Part shown: piece by piece, positions 8,289-16,737 of the stretch
Position numbering within the stretch: position 1 is the stretch's first letter
How the letters are laid out: every line of letters starts with the position of its first letter
Origin: Gallibacter intestinalis
Lineage (GTDB): Bacteria > Bacillota > Clostridia > Peptostreptococcales > Anaerovoracaceae
Assembly: GCF_014982745.1 (NCBI RefSeq)
Contig: NZ_JADCKA010000003.1
Coordinates: forward strand, 1 to 64,000
Direction of reading: 5' to 3'
DNA length: 64,000 nt
Position numbers and translations under genes: made by a program
Notes under the pieces: generated by a model
Databases searched by the model: none
What the model was told of the DNA's origin: nothing
What the model saw: the letters and a program-made list of their open reading frames with translations, nothing else

Positions 8289-8944
8289 AAAGAGAGGAAA
8301 AATATAAGCTGCGTTTTGATGAAATGAGTAAAATTGAGAAGCAGCTTAAAGAAGAAGGATACAGCATGATTGCCGGTGTGGACGAAGTAGGTAGAGGCCC
8401 TTTGGCAGGGCCGGTGGTTGCAGCGGCGGTAGTGCTTTCCGATGATTTTGATCTTATAGAGATAAATGATTCAAAAAAGCTCAGCGAAAAAAAGAGAGAA
8501 GAACTATTTCCGCTGATAAAGGAAAAATCTGTAGCCTATGCGATAGGAATGGTTTCTCCGGAAATAATCGATGAGATTAACATTTTGGAAGCTACAAAAA
8601 TAGCCATGAGAGGCGCAGTGTTAAATCTTAATGAAAAGCTTAAAGAAAATGGCGTCGGCGGGATTGATATGCTTCTTATAGATGCTCTGACACTGGATAA
8701 TATGCCTATGGAACAGAAAGGTATAATAAAGGGCGATGCTAAAAGCATCTCCATTGCGGCAGCTTCAGTGCTGGCAAAGGTGACAAGAGACAGATTGATG
8801 ATGGAATATGACAGCGAATATCCGGGATACGGGTTCGCTTCAAATAAAGGATACGGGACAAAAGCCCATTATGAGGGAATAGAAAAGCAGGGAATATGTC
8901 CTATACATAGAAGGAGTTTTTTAAAAAAGAGAGGTCAGCGATGA
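8285..8944 (+). CDS. rnhB: Ribonuclease HII
   Basis: A 219-residue endonuclease that removes RNA from RNA-DNA hybrids and misinserted ribonucleotides. The signature GVDEVGRGPLAGPVV carries the first acidic pair; later acidic residues lie in LIDALTLDN and LAKVTRDRLM. The start is a TTG at 8285 within TTGA, overlapping the rbgA stop; GGAGG at 8273-8277 gives a seven-base spacing. The next in-frame ATG would cut off conserved N-terminal residues only slightly, so the exact start is somewhat open. Confidence 0.95.
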   Translation: MKREEKYKLRFDEMSKIEKQLKEEGYSMIAGVDEVGRGPLAGPVVAAAVVLSDDFDLIEINDSKKLSEKKREELFPLIKEKSVAYAIGMVSPEIIDEINILEATKIAMRGAVLNLNEKLKENGVGGIDMLLIDALTLDNMPMEQKGIIKGDAKSISIAAASVLAKVTRDRLMMEYDSEYPGYGFASNKGYGTKAHYEGIEKQGICPIHRRSFLKKRGQR

Positions 8945-9801
8945 GAATAAGCGAAATACTTAAGGAAAAAAGAAGCTTTTCCCTTGAATTCTTTCCACCA
9001 AAACTGGATCAGCCAATGGAACCGCTGATGGATACCATAGATCATCTTGAAAGGTTCAAACCTGATTTTGTAAGCGTGACATACGGAGCAGGTGGTACAA
9101 ATAAGGGAAGAAATAACGAAGTGTGCATCAATATCCTTGAGAGGGGAATAACTTTGATGTCTCACTTTACATGCATAGGAAACAGCAGAGAAGACGTTCG
9201 TGAGAGAGTAACTAGATATGTCAACATGGGAGCGGAAAACATACTGGCTTTAAGAGGAGACCTTCCTGAAGGCTGGACAGGTACAGGCGGATATTATACT
9301 CACGGAAACGATCTTATTGCCGCTATAGCAGAGCATTTTCCACAACTTTGCATCGCAGGCTCATGCTATCCTGAAAAGCATATTGAAGCTCCTGACTTCG
9401 CCAGCGATATAGCATTTTTAAAGAGCAAGCAGGACAACGGTGCGGAGTTCTTTGTAACTCAGCTTTGCTTTGATATGGAAGCCTTTGAAAGATTTTTGGA
9501 TATGGCTAGAAAAGCAGGGGTTACAGCGCCAATAGTTGTTGGTCTTATGCCTGTGTTAAATAAAAACGGTGTTATTAAAATGACATCCTCAAACGGATGT
9601 GCTATACCACCGGAACTCCAGACTCTGATTGATAAATACGGAGATGATCCGGACGAATTCAGAAAGGCGGGAAAGGAATACACCAAGGACCTTATATACA
9701 GATACCTTAAGACTGATATTGCAGGTATTCATATGTATACACTCAATAAATACAAAGATATATCCGAAATCATCGATGATACGGGCATAGCAAATGCATA
9801 G
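8941..9801 (+). CDS. metF: Methylenetetrahydrofolate reductase
   Basis: A 286-residue TIM-barrel flavoenzyme that reduces 5,10-methylene-THF to 5-methyl-THF, supplying methyl groups for methionine or acetyl-CoA synthesis. The N-terminal FSLEFFPPK carries the catalytic Glu; the folate/FAD-binding segments LALRGDLP and FVTQLCFD follow. Length is typical of bacterial MetF. The ATG overlaps the rnhB stop (ATGA), so translation is coupled. The next transcription unit (fhs-folD) supplies its substrate. Confidence 0.95.
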   Translation: MRISEILKEKRSFSLEFFPPKLDQPMEPLMDTIDHLERFKPDFVSVTYGAGGTNKGRNNEVCINILERGITLMSHFTCIGNSREDVRERVTRYVNMGAENILALRGDLPEGWTGTGGYYTHGNDLIAAIAEHFPQLCIAGSCYPEKHIEAPDFASDIAFLKSKQDNGAEFFVTQLCFDMEAFERFLDMARKAGVTAPIVVGLMPVLNKNGVIKMTSSNGCAIPPELQTLIDKYGDDPDEFRKAGKEYTKDLIYRYLKTDIAGIHMYTLNKYKDISEIIDDTGIANA

Positions 9802-9811
9802 AAAAAGGCAA

Positions 9812-9840
9812 TTGACAATATTCAGTAACTGAGATAGAAT
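9812..9840 (+). promoter_or_regulatory. Promoter for the fhs-folD unit
   Basis: TTGACA (9812-9817), 17-base spacer, TAGAAT (9835-9840). The -35 is perfect and the -10 differs at one position. Transcription from about 9847 would begin just before the riboswitch aptamer. Confidence 0.85.
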
Positions 9841-9854
9841 CGGATATATCATAA

Positions 9855-9960
9855 AAATCGCTGCGATTACTGACGGGTTATTGTGGAGTACCACAGGGGA
9901 ATCGCAGTTTGTAAAAAGTCGACCGTCTGGGCATTATTACTTATGTAATAGTGCCCTTTT
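9855..9960 (+). promoter_or_regulatory. ZTP riboswitch (pfl motif) with terminator
   Basis: The aptamer stem P1 is CTGCGATT (9861-9868) with AATCGCAG (9900-9907), enclosing the conserved GGGTTATTGTGGAGTACCAC region with its GTGG/CCAC hairpin. The second conserved block CCGTCTGGGCA is at 9923-9933. The same GGGCA starts a perfect terminator: GGGCATTATTAC (9929-9940), TTAT loop, GTAATAGTGCCC, then TTTT. ZTP (a purine intermediate that builds up when 10-formyl-THF is scarce) should stabilise the aptamer, stop the terminator and turn on fhs and folD. Confidence 0.9.
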
Positions 9961-10010
9961 ATATTATAATAATTATGATGTTATAGTGATGGAACAAAGG
10001 AGGAACTCAA

Positions 10011-11687
10011 ATGACTTTTAAGTCTGATATTCAGATCGCACAGGAAAATACACCTGAAAAAATAACTGTGATTGCTGAAAAAGCCGGCATTGACGAAAAA
10101 TATGTGGAGCTTTACGGTAATTACAAAGCAAAGATAGACTACAATCTGCTCAGCGAAAAGAAAGATGCTAAGGATGGCAAGCTGATTCTTGTTACAGCGA
10201 TGACCCCAACTCCTGCAGGAGAAGGTAAAACTACTACAACAGTTGGTCTTGCTGACGGTATGCAGAAAATAGGAAAGAATGTGCTTGTAGCATTAAGAGA
10301 ACCATCTTTAGGTCCTGTATTTGGTATCAAAGGCGGAGCTGCCGGCGGCGGATACGCACAGATTGTTCCAATGGAAGATATTAACCTTCACTTTACCGGA
10401 GATATGCATGCCATAGGTGCTGCCAACAACCTTCTTGCGGCTATGTTGGATAATCACATTCAGCAGGGTAACGAGCTGGATATCGATGTGAGAAATATCA
10501 CATGGAAGAGATGCGTTGATATGAACGACAGGCAGCTGAGAAATATCACAGACGGACTTGGAGGAAAAGCCAACGGTGTTCCTAGAGAAGACGGCTTTGA
10601 TATTACCGTTGCCAGTGAAATAATGGCTATTTTATGCCTTGCTTCTGATATAGACGATCTTAAAGCAAGACTTGCCAGAATAGTTGTGGGATATAACAGA
10701 AGTGGAGAACCTGTAACAGCAGGAGATATAAAGGCACAGGGTGCTATGGCTGCACTTCTTAAGGACGCACTTAAGCCAAATCTGGTACAGACTCTTGAGC
10801 ATACTCCTGCCTTCGTACACGGAGGACCGTTTGCCAATATAGCTCACGGTTGTAACTCAATAATGGCTACAAGAATGGCTCTTAAAATGGCAGATTATGT
10901 GGTTACAGAAGCAGGATTTGCTTCAGATCTAGGTGCTGAAAAATTCTTGGATATAAAGTGCAGAGTAGCAGGTCTTAAGCCTTCTGCAGTTGTGGTTGTA
11001 GCAACTGTAAGATCCCTTAAGCATCATGGTGGTGTGGCTAAGGATAAGCTCAATGAGGAAAATCTTGAAGCTCTTGAAAAGGGTCTTCCTAACCTGCTTC
11101 AGCATGTGGAAAACATGACACAGGTATATAAGCTTCCATGCGTAGTTGCCATAAATGCATTCCCTACAGATACAAAGGCTGAATTGGATATGGTTGAAGC
11201 TAAATGTAAGGAACTGGGCGTAAATGTTGCTCTGTCCGAAGTTTGGGCAAAGGGCGGAGATGGCGGAATCGAGCTGGCAGAGGAAGTTATAAGACTTTGC
11301 GAAAAGGACAATGACTTTACTTTCTCCTATGAAACTGAAATGTCCATAGAAGAAAAGATAAATGCCATTGCAAAGAAAATTTACAGGGCTGACGGCGTAA
11401 TATTTACACCTGCAGCTAAAAAGGAAATCGCGCAACTTGAAAAACTGGGATTTGGAAATCTGCCTATTTGCGTTGCAAAGACACAGTACAGCTTCTCAGA
11501 TAATCCTGACCTGAAGGGAGCACCTAAGGGATTTGAAATAACTGTTAAAAAGGTCAAGGTATCTGCTGGAGCAGGCTTTATTGTGGCTCTTACTGGTGAT
11601 ATAATGACTATGCCGGGACTGCCAAAGGTACCGGCAGCTGAAAAGATTGATGTGGACAGCACAGGAAAGATTTCCGGACTGTTCTAA
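10011..11687 (+). CDS. fhs: Formate-tetrahydrofolate ligase
   Basis: ATP-dependent conversion of formate and THF to 10-formyl-THF, for purine synthesis, formyl-Met-tRNA or the methyl branch of the Wood-Ljungdahl pathway. The 558 residues match the clostridial enzyme. The nucleotide-binding [14 protein letters not shown] is near residue 65. AAAGGAGG at 9996-10003 fixes the start. Expression is controlled by the ZTP riboswitch, and folD follows 38 bases later in the same unit. Confidence 0.98.
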   Translation: MTFKSDIQIAQENTPEKITVIAEKAGIDEKYVELYGNYKAKIDYNLLSEKKDAKDGKLILVTAMTPTPAGEGKTTTTVGLADGMQKIGKNVLVALREPSLGPVFGIKGGAAGGGYAQIVPMEDINLHFTGDMHAIGAANNLLAAMLDNHIQQGNELDIDVRNITWKRCVDMNDRQLRNITDGLGGKANGVPREDGFDITVASEIMAILCLASDIDDLKARLARIVVGYNRSGEPVTAGDIKAQGAMAALLKDALKPNLVQTLEHTPAFVHGGPFANIAHGCNSIMATRMALKMADYVVTEAGFASDLGAEKFLDIKCRVAGLKPSAVVVVATVRSLKHHGGVAKDKLNEENLEALEKGLPNLLQHVENMTQVYKLPCVVAINAFPTDTKAELDMVEAKCKELGVNVALSEVWAKGGDGGIELAEEVIRLCEKDNDFTFSYETEMSIEEKINAIAKKIYRADGVIFTPAAKKEIAQLEKLGFGNLPICVAKTQYSFSDNPDLKGAPKGFEITVKKVKVSAGAGFIVALTGDIMTMPGLPKVPAAEKIDVDSTGKISGLF

Positions 11688-11725
11688 ATCTAGGCACAAA
11701 ATATCAACAGAACGGAGAATTATTA

Positions 11726-12574
11726 ATGACTGAATTGCTGACAGGAAAAGAAGTTGCAACATCTATTACCGAAGGGTTGGTAAAAAGGTGTGCTGACCTT
11801 AAGGCTAAAGGAAAAGTACCGACGCTTGCCATAGTGAGAGTAGGTGAGGATCCTGCAGATATGGCATATGAGAGGGGTGCGGGAAACAGAGCCGCAAAGG
11901 TAGGAGTAGAAGTATTGAAGCTGGCCTTGCCGGAGGATACTGACACCGAAGCCTTGATTAAAAAAATCGATAAGCTTAATGCAGATGATGATGTGGATGG
12001 CATCTTGGTACTCAGACCTCTTCCATCGCATATAGACGATGATGCTGTCAGAAACGCCGTTGCAGAGAAAAAAGATGTGGACGGTATAGGCGACAGGGCT
12101 ATGGCTGGAGTTTATTCAGGAAAGAAAATCGGATACCCACCATGTACGGCTGAAGCCTGTATGGAAATTTTAAAATACTACGGCATAGAACTTAAAGGTA
12201 AGAGAGCGGTGGTTATAGGAAGGAGCCTTGTCATAGGCAGACCTGTGGCGATGATGCTCATGGCAAAGCACGCTACCATAACAATATGTCATACAAGAAC
12301 CGAGGAAATGGATAAAGTTGCTAAGGAAGCAGATGTGCTTATAGCAGCTGCCGGAAAAGCTAAGGCTGTGACCGAGGATTTTGTAAAGGACGGTCAAGTA
12401 ATAATAGATGTCGGTATAAATGTCGATGAGGAAGGCAATATGACCGGAGATGTGGACTTTGATGAAGTCAGCAAAAAAAATGTACGCATTACTCCTGTTC
12501 CTGGAGGCGTAGGAGCAGTTACAACATCGGTGCTTATGAAGCATGTGGTGGACGCTGCGGAGAGGAAATTGTAA
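11726..12574 (+). CDS. folD: FolD-family methylenetetrahydrofolate dehydrogenase (cyclohydrolase activity doubtful)
   Basis: A 282-residue FolD protein that links 5,10-methylene-THF and 10-formyl-THF. Family landmarks are present: KDVDG with Asp119, GRSLVIGRP, VIDVGIN and TPVPGGVG. The usual catalytic Lys four residues after Tyr48 is Ala52 (YERGA), and the Gln of the usual LVQLPLP is Leu96 (LVLRPLP). Both are important for the cyclohydrolase step in characterised FolDs, so this may be dehydrogenase only; no fchA is in the window. It is co-transcribed with fhs and followed by a strong terminator. Confidence 0.93.
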   Translation: MTELLTGKEVATSITEGLVKRCADLKAKGKVPTLAIVRVGEDPADMAYERGAGNRAAKVGVEVLKLALPEDTDTEALIKKIDKLNADDDVDGILVLRPLPSHIDDDAVRNAVAEKKDVDGIGDRAMAGVYSGKKIGYPPCTAEACMEILKYYGIELKGKRAVVIGRSLVIGRPVAMMLMAKHATITICHTRTEEMDKVAKEADVLIAAAGKAKAVTEDFVKDGQVIIDVGINVDEEGNMTGDVDFDEVSKKNVRITPVPGGVGAVTTSVLMKHVVDAAERKL

Positions 12575-12591
12575 TATAGTAGATTAAAAAG

Positions 12592-12627
12592 AAGAGTCCT
12601 ATCGCAGATAAGCGATGGGACTCTTTT
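12592..12627 (+). terminator. Rho-independent terminator after folD
   Basis: AAGAGTCCTATCGC (12592-12605) pairs with GCGATGGGACTCTT (12612-12625) around the loop AGATAA, followed by TT. It separates fhs-folD from the convergent thioesterase genes and may work in both directions. Confidence 0.85.
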
Positions 12628-12664
12628 GACTTTCTTAAAAGGATTTTATTCTATAATTCAAGAT

Positions 12665-13084
12665 TTATTTTCCCGCAAATAGATTTTCGGGAACAAAATA
12701 CATAGTGAAGGATGCTTTTGCACATAGGGTGCCTTGATCATTTGTGACCTTTACATCGTAAACTCCCGTTGTCCTGCCGGCAAAAATAGCATCAGCTTCA
12801 ACTATCATTTTTTCGCCCACTACAGGACGAATAAAATTGATAGTGCTGCTTAAGGTTACGCACAGACGGCCTTTGGTAAATGTTGCAGCTGCAGCGGCAT
12901 TATCAGCCATTGCAAATATGATTCCGCCATGTACTATGCCGTGACCGTTGAGCACGGCTTTATCTATTTTCATTTCAAGTTTTGCATGGTCGTCGCTGAA
13001 TTCCAGAATTTTTATTTCGTTATCGGATATAAATTCGTTGGAATCCAACAGGCGCTGTTTAAGTTCCTCCGGATTTCTTTCCAT
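12665..13084 (-). CDS. PaaI-family hotdog thioesterase (copy 1)
   Basis: A 139-residue single-domain hotdog protein. The motif HGIVHGGIIFAMADN is the PaaI-type active site (HGG plus Asp in the helix), and VTLSSTINFIRPV forms the following strand. Such enzymes cleave acyl-CoA thioesters; the substrate is unknown. It is 46 bases downstream of a close paralogue on the same strand, so the pair arose by tandem duplication and is probably co-transcribed. Confidence 0.87.
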   Translation of the reverse strand: MERNPEELKQRLLDSNEFISDNEIKILEFSDDHAKLEMKIDKAVLNGHGIVHGGIIFAMADNAAAAATFTKGRLCVTLSSTINFIRPVVGEKMIVEADAIFAGRTTGVYDVKVTNDQGTLCAKASFTMYFVPENLFAGK

Positions 13085-13130
13085 ATATTATTTACTCCTT
13101 ACTGATAGATTTATTTTACTAATATGTTTA

Positions 13131-13556
13131 TTATCTGTGTTTTTCCACAGGTCTGTTTTCAACAAAGAACATTGTAAAGGACGCTTTTGCGCATACAGTG
13201 CCGTCTTCATCAATGACAGATACCTCGTATACACCTGTTGTTCTGCCAGTGAAGATTGTTTTTGATTCGGCAGCGATGGTGTTACCGGTAGCTGGCCTGA
13301 TAAAATTTATTGTACTGTTTAAGGTGACGCAGCTTCTGCCTTTTGCAATATCTTGGGCTGCAGCCACGTTATCCGCCATGGTAAATAATATACCGCCGTT
13401 GATTATGCCATGCTCGTTGACAAGATCGTCGGTTATATCTATTTCAAATCTTGAGAAATCATCTGTCAGGTCAACGACACGTATATTGTTTTTATTGAGA
13501 AAAGGTGAAAACCTCGGCAGCATTTCATTTAGGTGCTGCAGATTGCTGTTTTCCAT
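13131..13556 (-). CDS. PaaI-family hotdog thioesterase (copy 2)
   Basis: A 141-residue paralogue of the downstream protein, matching in VTLNSTINFIRP, GRTTGVYEV and the C-terminal AKASFTMFFVE. The active-site motif reads HGIINGGILFTMADN, so the second His of HGG is Asn, which may change activity. GGAGG lies upstream of the start at 13556. The first gene of the pair, divergent from the valS T-box leader. Confidence 0.85.
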   Translation of the reverse strand: MENSNLQHLNEMLPRFSPFLNKNNIRVVDLTDDFSRFEIDITDDLVNEHGIINGGILFTMADNVAAAQDIAKGRSCVTLNSTINFIRPATGNTIAAESKTIFTGRTTGVYEVSVIDEDGTVCAKASFTMFFVENRPVEKHR

Positions 13557-13606
13557 ATATAAATCCTCCTTTTTATGAAGTGTATAAAATAAATTTTAAC
13601 ATGATA

Positions 13607-13635
13607 TTGCTCTTTGATGTAAAAAAATATATAAT
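13607..13635 (+). promoter_or_regulatory. Promoter for the valS T-box transcript
   Basis: TTGCTC (13607-13612), 17-base spacer, perfect TATAAT (13630-13635). The predicted start near 13642 lies at the 5' edge of the T-box leader. Confidence 0.75.
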
Positions 13636-13644
13636 CATATGTAA

Positions 13645-13846
13645 TTTCATAGGGTGATGAAAAAGAGGAGTAGAAAAAAGTGCCCCTTACAGAGAAGGTG
13701 ATTCGTGGCTGAGAGATTACCGGGAAGGCGTTTTTCGAAGGTTGCTTTGGAGCCTGTTTTATGTTGAGTGCCGAAATTATGTTTCGGAATAAAGGTGGTA
13801 CCGCGGAGATTATTCGTCCTTTAGTGATGAAAATCTCCTTTTTTTT
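13645..13846 (+). promoter_or_regulatory. T-box leader for valS (valine-tRNA sensing)
   Basis: The T-box core AAAGGTGGTACCGCGG at 13791-13806 is unmistakable. A terminator follows: GGAGATT (13805-13811) with AATCTCC (13832-13838), then a run of eight T. The 5' arm of the terminator overlaps the antiterminator sequence. Upstream are the AGTA motif of the specifier loop and stem I. GTT at 13741-13743 is the best candidate valine specifier codon. Uncharged tRNA-Val would favour read-through into valS. Confidence 0.93.
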
Positions 13847-13847
13847 A

Positions 13848-13909
13848 TGACCTATCCCGATTTGACGAAGACAAATCGATGGAAGGTCAAACACAGAAAT
13901 TACGCAGCT
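13848..13909 (+). repeat. Palindromic intergenic repeat, copy A
   Basis: TGACCT (13848-13853) and AGGTCA (13884-13889) flank a hairpin CGATTTG/CAAATCG (13858-13864 with 13872-13878). The tail CACAGAAATTACGCAGCTTTT follows. The layout matches copy B directly downstream, but the stem sequences differ with pairing kept. Confidence 0.6.
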
Positions 13910-13913
13910 TTTA

Positions 13914-13973
13914 TGACTTGACACAATTTGCTTAAAGCAAATTGATGTAAGTCAAATACAGAAATTACGCAGC
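13914..13973 (+). repeat. Palindromic intergenic repeat, copy B
   Basis: TGACTT (13914-13919) and AAGTCA (13949-13954) flank the near-perfect palindrome CAATTTGCTT-A-AAGCAAATTG (13924-13944), followed by the tail ATACAGAAATTACGCAGC. It is almost identical over 53 bases to a copy near 34434, some 20 kb away, so this is a dispersed element. Confidence 0.75.
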
Positions 13974-13974
13974 T

Positions 13975-14036
13975 TTAGCTGCAGAGTAATTTTTCAGTTA
14001 GCTGCAGAGTAATTTTTCAGTGGTTTGCAGAGTAAT
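13975..14036 (+). repeat. 23-bp tandem repeat between T-box and valS
   Basis: Two exact copies of a 23-base unit that begins TTAGCTGCAGAG and ends AATTTTTCAG (13975-13997 and 13998-14020), then a partial third (14026-14036). Each unit carries AGCTGC-aga-GTAATTT, complementary to AAATTACGCAGCT in the tails of palindromic copies A and B. Confidence 0.75.
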
Positions 14037-14073
14037 AGAAGCAAAAGATATAAATTGAACAAGGAGGACAGAC

Positions 14074-16737
14074 ATGGGAAAAAATCTTGCAAAGACTTAC
14101 GATCCTCATGACTTTGAAGAGAGGATATATTCAGAATGGGAGCAGAAGGGAGCTTTTAGAGCGGAAGTAGACGAGGACAAAAAGCCGTTCACGATTGTGA
14201 TGCCGCCTCCTAATATTACTGGACAGCTTCACATGGGACATGCCCTTGACCAGACCCTTCAGGATGTGCTTATAAGATATAAGAGAATGAAAGGCTATGC
14301 GGCTCTCTGGGTGCCGGGCTCTGACCATGCGTCAATTGCCACAGAAGTAAAGGTTGTGGAAAGAATCAGAAAGGAAGAAGGCCTTGAAAAATCAGATCTT
14401 GGCAGAGAAGAATTTCTGAAAAGAGTCTGGGCATGGAAAGAAGAATTTGGCGGCAAGATTACTCAGCAGTGTAGAAAGCTGGGAGATTCCTGTGACTGGG
14501 AAAGAGAACGCTTTACAATGGATGAGGGATGCAGCAGAGCCGTTAAGGAATTTTTTGTAAGGCTGTATAACAAAGGGCTTATTTACAAAGGAAATAGACT
14601 TATAAACTGGTGTCCTGTATGCGGAACTTCTCTTTCCGATGCGGAAGTAGAGCATGAGGATAAAAACGGTAAGTATTGGTATTTCAGATATCCAGGAGCT
14701 GACGGAAGTGAAGGCATAGTTGTTGCAACATCAAGACCTGAGACTATGTTTGCCGATGTGGCTGTTGCGGTGCATCCCGATGATGAGAGATACAAGGATT
14801 TGGTAGGCAAAACAGTGCTGGTACCTCTTATCAATAGAGAAATCCCTGTTATAGCAGATGAACATCCGGACCCTGAAAAGGGTACAGGTGCGGTTAAGAT
14901 TACACCGGCTGCAGACCCTAATGACTTTGAAGTGGGCGAAAGACATGGCCTTGATATGCCTACATGCATGAATGAGGATGCAACTATGAATTCTCTTGCA
15001 GGCAAATACGAGGGAATGGACAGATACGAGTGCAGAAAGGCGTGGGTTGCAGACCTTGAAGCTGCAGGCTATCTGGTTAAGACGGAAGATATAGTTATTC
15101 CTGTGGGAACATGCTACAGATGTCATTCGGCAGTTGAGCCTATGCTTTCAGACCAGTGGTTTGTTGCCATGGAGGAATTGGCAAAGCCTGCTATTGAAGC
15201 GGCTAAATCCGGCAAGCTAGAACACGTTCCTGAAAGATTTGAGAAAATATATCTTCACTGGCTTGAAAATATCAAAGATTGGTGCATTTCAAGACAGCTG
15301 TGGTGGGGACACAGAATTCCGGCATACTATTGTGATGATTGTGGTCATGTGGAAGTTTCGACGGACGATGTAACAGTATGTCCTAAGTGCGGTAGTAAAA
15401 ATGTTCATCAGGATGAAGATGTACTCGATACATGGTTTTCATCAGCCCTTTGGCCGTTTTCTACCCTGGGATGGCCTGACGAAACTCCAGACTACAAGTA
15501 TTTCTATCCGACAGATGTGTTGGTAACAGGATATGATATTATTTTCTTCTGGGTTGTAAGAATGGTATTTTCCGCATTGTCCATGACCGATCAGGTTCCG
15601 TTTAAATATGTTTATGTTCACGGGCTTGTTAGAGATGAGCAGGGACGAAAGATGAGTAAATCCCTGGGCAACGGCATTGACCCTCTTGAGGTAATCGAAG
15701 AGATGGGTGCAGATGCATTGAGATTTATGCTTATATCAGGCATAACACCAGGTAATGATACAAGATATATTCCAAAGAAGCTGGAGGCCGCAAGAAACTT
15801 TGCTAATAAACTGTGGAATGCTTCAAGATTTGTAATAATGAACCTTCAGGATGAAGAAGGCAATCAGCTTCCTATGAACAGTGATATGGGAGCCCTCAGG
15901 GATGAGGATAAATGGATTATTTCCAGAGTTAACGAAACTGCAAAATATGTAGAAAATGCGATGGACAAGTTTGAACTTTCCATGGCTGCACAGAAGGTAT
16001 ATGACCTTATTTGGAACGAATATTGTGACTGGTATATTGAAATCGTTAAGGGCAGACTTTATGGCGATGACGAAGAGGATAAGAAAACAGCAAGATTTGT
16101 TTTGGTTAAAGCTCTTGGAGATATGCTTAAAATGCTGCATCCGTTTATGCCGTTTATAACAGAGGAGATATGGAGTTATCTGCCTAAGGAAAAGGACGGA
16201 TTTATAATGCTTGAAAGCTTCCCTGAATATAATAGTGCTTATGAATTTGCTAAAGAGACAGCAGAGCTTGAGCTTACCATGGAAGCGGTAAAGGCCATAA
16301 GAAATATAAGAGCAGAAGCTGATGCGGCTCCGTCAAAGACTTTGACTGCAGTTATTATAGCCGAAGGAAATGAGCTTGAAGCGGTAAAGGAATGCGAAAG
16401 ATATATATGTCAGATGGCAAATATCAGCGAAATCCTTTTTACCGAGGATAAGAGTGCCGTTCCTGCAGAAGCTATGTCAGCTGTTATAAACGGAGCGGAA
16501 ATTCATATTCCGTTAGAGGAACTGGTGGACTTCAAGGCGGAAGCGGAGAGACTGGCAAAGGAAAAGAAAAGACTTGAAGGTGAAGTTGCCAGAGGCGAAA
16601 AGATGCTTTCAAATCCGGGATTCGTAAACAAGGCTCCGGAAAAGAAAATCAACGAAGAAAAGGAAAAGCTGGCCAACTACCGTGATATGCTTGAAAAGGT
16701 GACAGAAAGACTGGCTGCTGTGGAGAAAAAGATATGA
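14074..16737 (+). CDS. valS: Valyl-tRNA synthetase
   Basis: Class I synthetase that charges tRNA-Val, 887 residues as expected. HIGH-type motif PPNITGQLHMGHAL near residue 47; KMSKSLGNGIDP near residue 526 holds the KMSKS loop; the editing domain lies between, and a C-terminal coiled coil (about 820-885, Lys/Glu-rich) completes it. AAGGAGGA before the ATG fixes the start. It is controlled by the upstream T-box and overlaps folC by four bases (ATGA). Confidence 0.98.
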   Translation: MGKNLAKTYDPHDFEERIYSEWEQKGAFRAEVDEDKKPFTIVMPPPNITGQLHMGHALDQTLQDVLIRYKRMKGYAALWVPGSDHASIATEVKVVERIRKEEGLEKSDLGREEFLKRVWAWKEEFGGKITQQCRKLGDSCDWERERFTMDEGCSRAVKEFFVRLYNKGLIYKGNRLINWCPVCGTSLSDAEVEHEDKNGKYWYFRYPGADGSEGIVVATSRPETMFADVAVAVHPDDERYKDLVGKTVLVPLINREIPVIADEHPDPEKGTGAVKITPAADPNDFEVGERHGLDMPTCMNEDATMNSLAGKYEGMDRYECRKAWVADLEAAGYLVKTEDIVIPVGTCYRCHSAVEPMLSDQWFVAMEELAKPAIEAAKSGKLEHVPERFEKIYLHWLENIKDWCISRQLWWGHRIPAYYCDDCGHVEVSTDDVTVCPKCGSKNVHQDEDVLDTWFSSALWPFSTLGWPDETPDYKYFYPTDVLVTGYDIIFFWVVRMVFSALSMTDQVPFKYVYVHGLVRDEQGRKMSKSLGNGIDPLEVIEEMGADALRFMLISGITPGNDTRYIPKKLEAARNFANKLWNASRFVIMNLQDEEGNQLPMNSDMGALRDEDKWIISRVNETAKYVENAMDKFELSMAAQKVYDLIWNEYCDWYIEIVKGRLYGDDEEDKKTARFVLVKALGDMLKMLHPFMPFITEEIWSYLPKEKDGFIMLESFPEYNSAYEFAKETAELELTMEAVKAIRNIRAEADAAPSKTLTAVIIAEGNELEAVKECERYICQMANISEILFTEDKSAVPAEAMSAVINGAEIHIPLEELVDFKAEAERLAKEKKRLEGEVARGEKMLSNPGFVNKAPEKKINEEKEKLANYRDMLEKVTERLAAVEKKI

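Noticed and set aside
8871-8944. SAM or THF riboswitch before metF
   Set aside because: metF starts inside the rnhB end with no leader, and no such motif is seen.
10011-12574. Full Wood-Ljungdahl gene cluster
   Set aside because: Only fhs, folD and metF are present; no CO dehydrogenase/acetyl-CoA synthase, corrinoid protein or fchA is seen, so the genes may serve general one-carbon metabolism.
13975-14020. CRISPR-like repeat
   Set aside because: The two 23-base units are directly adjacent without spacers and only two or three copies exist.
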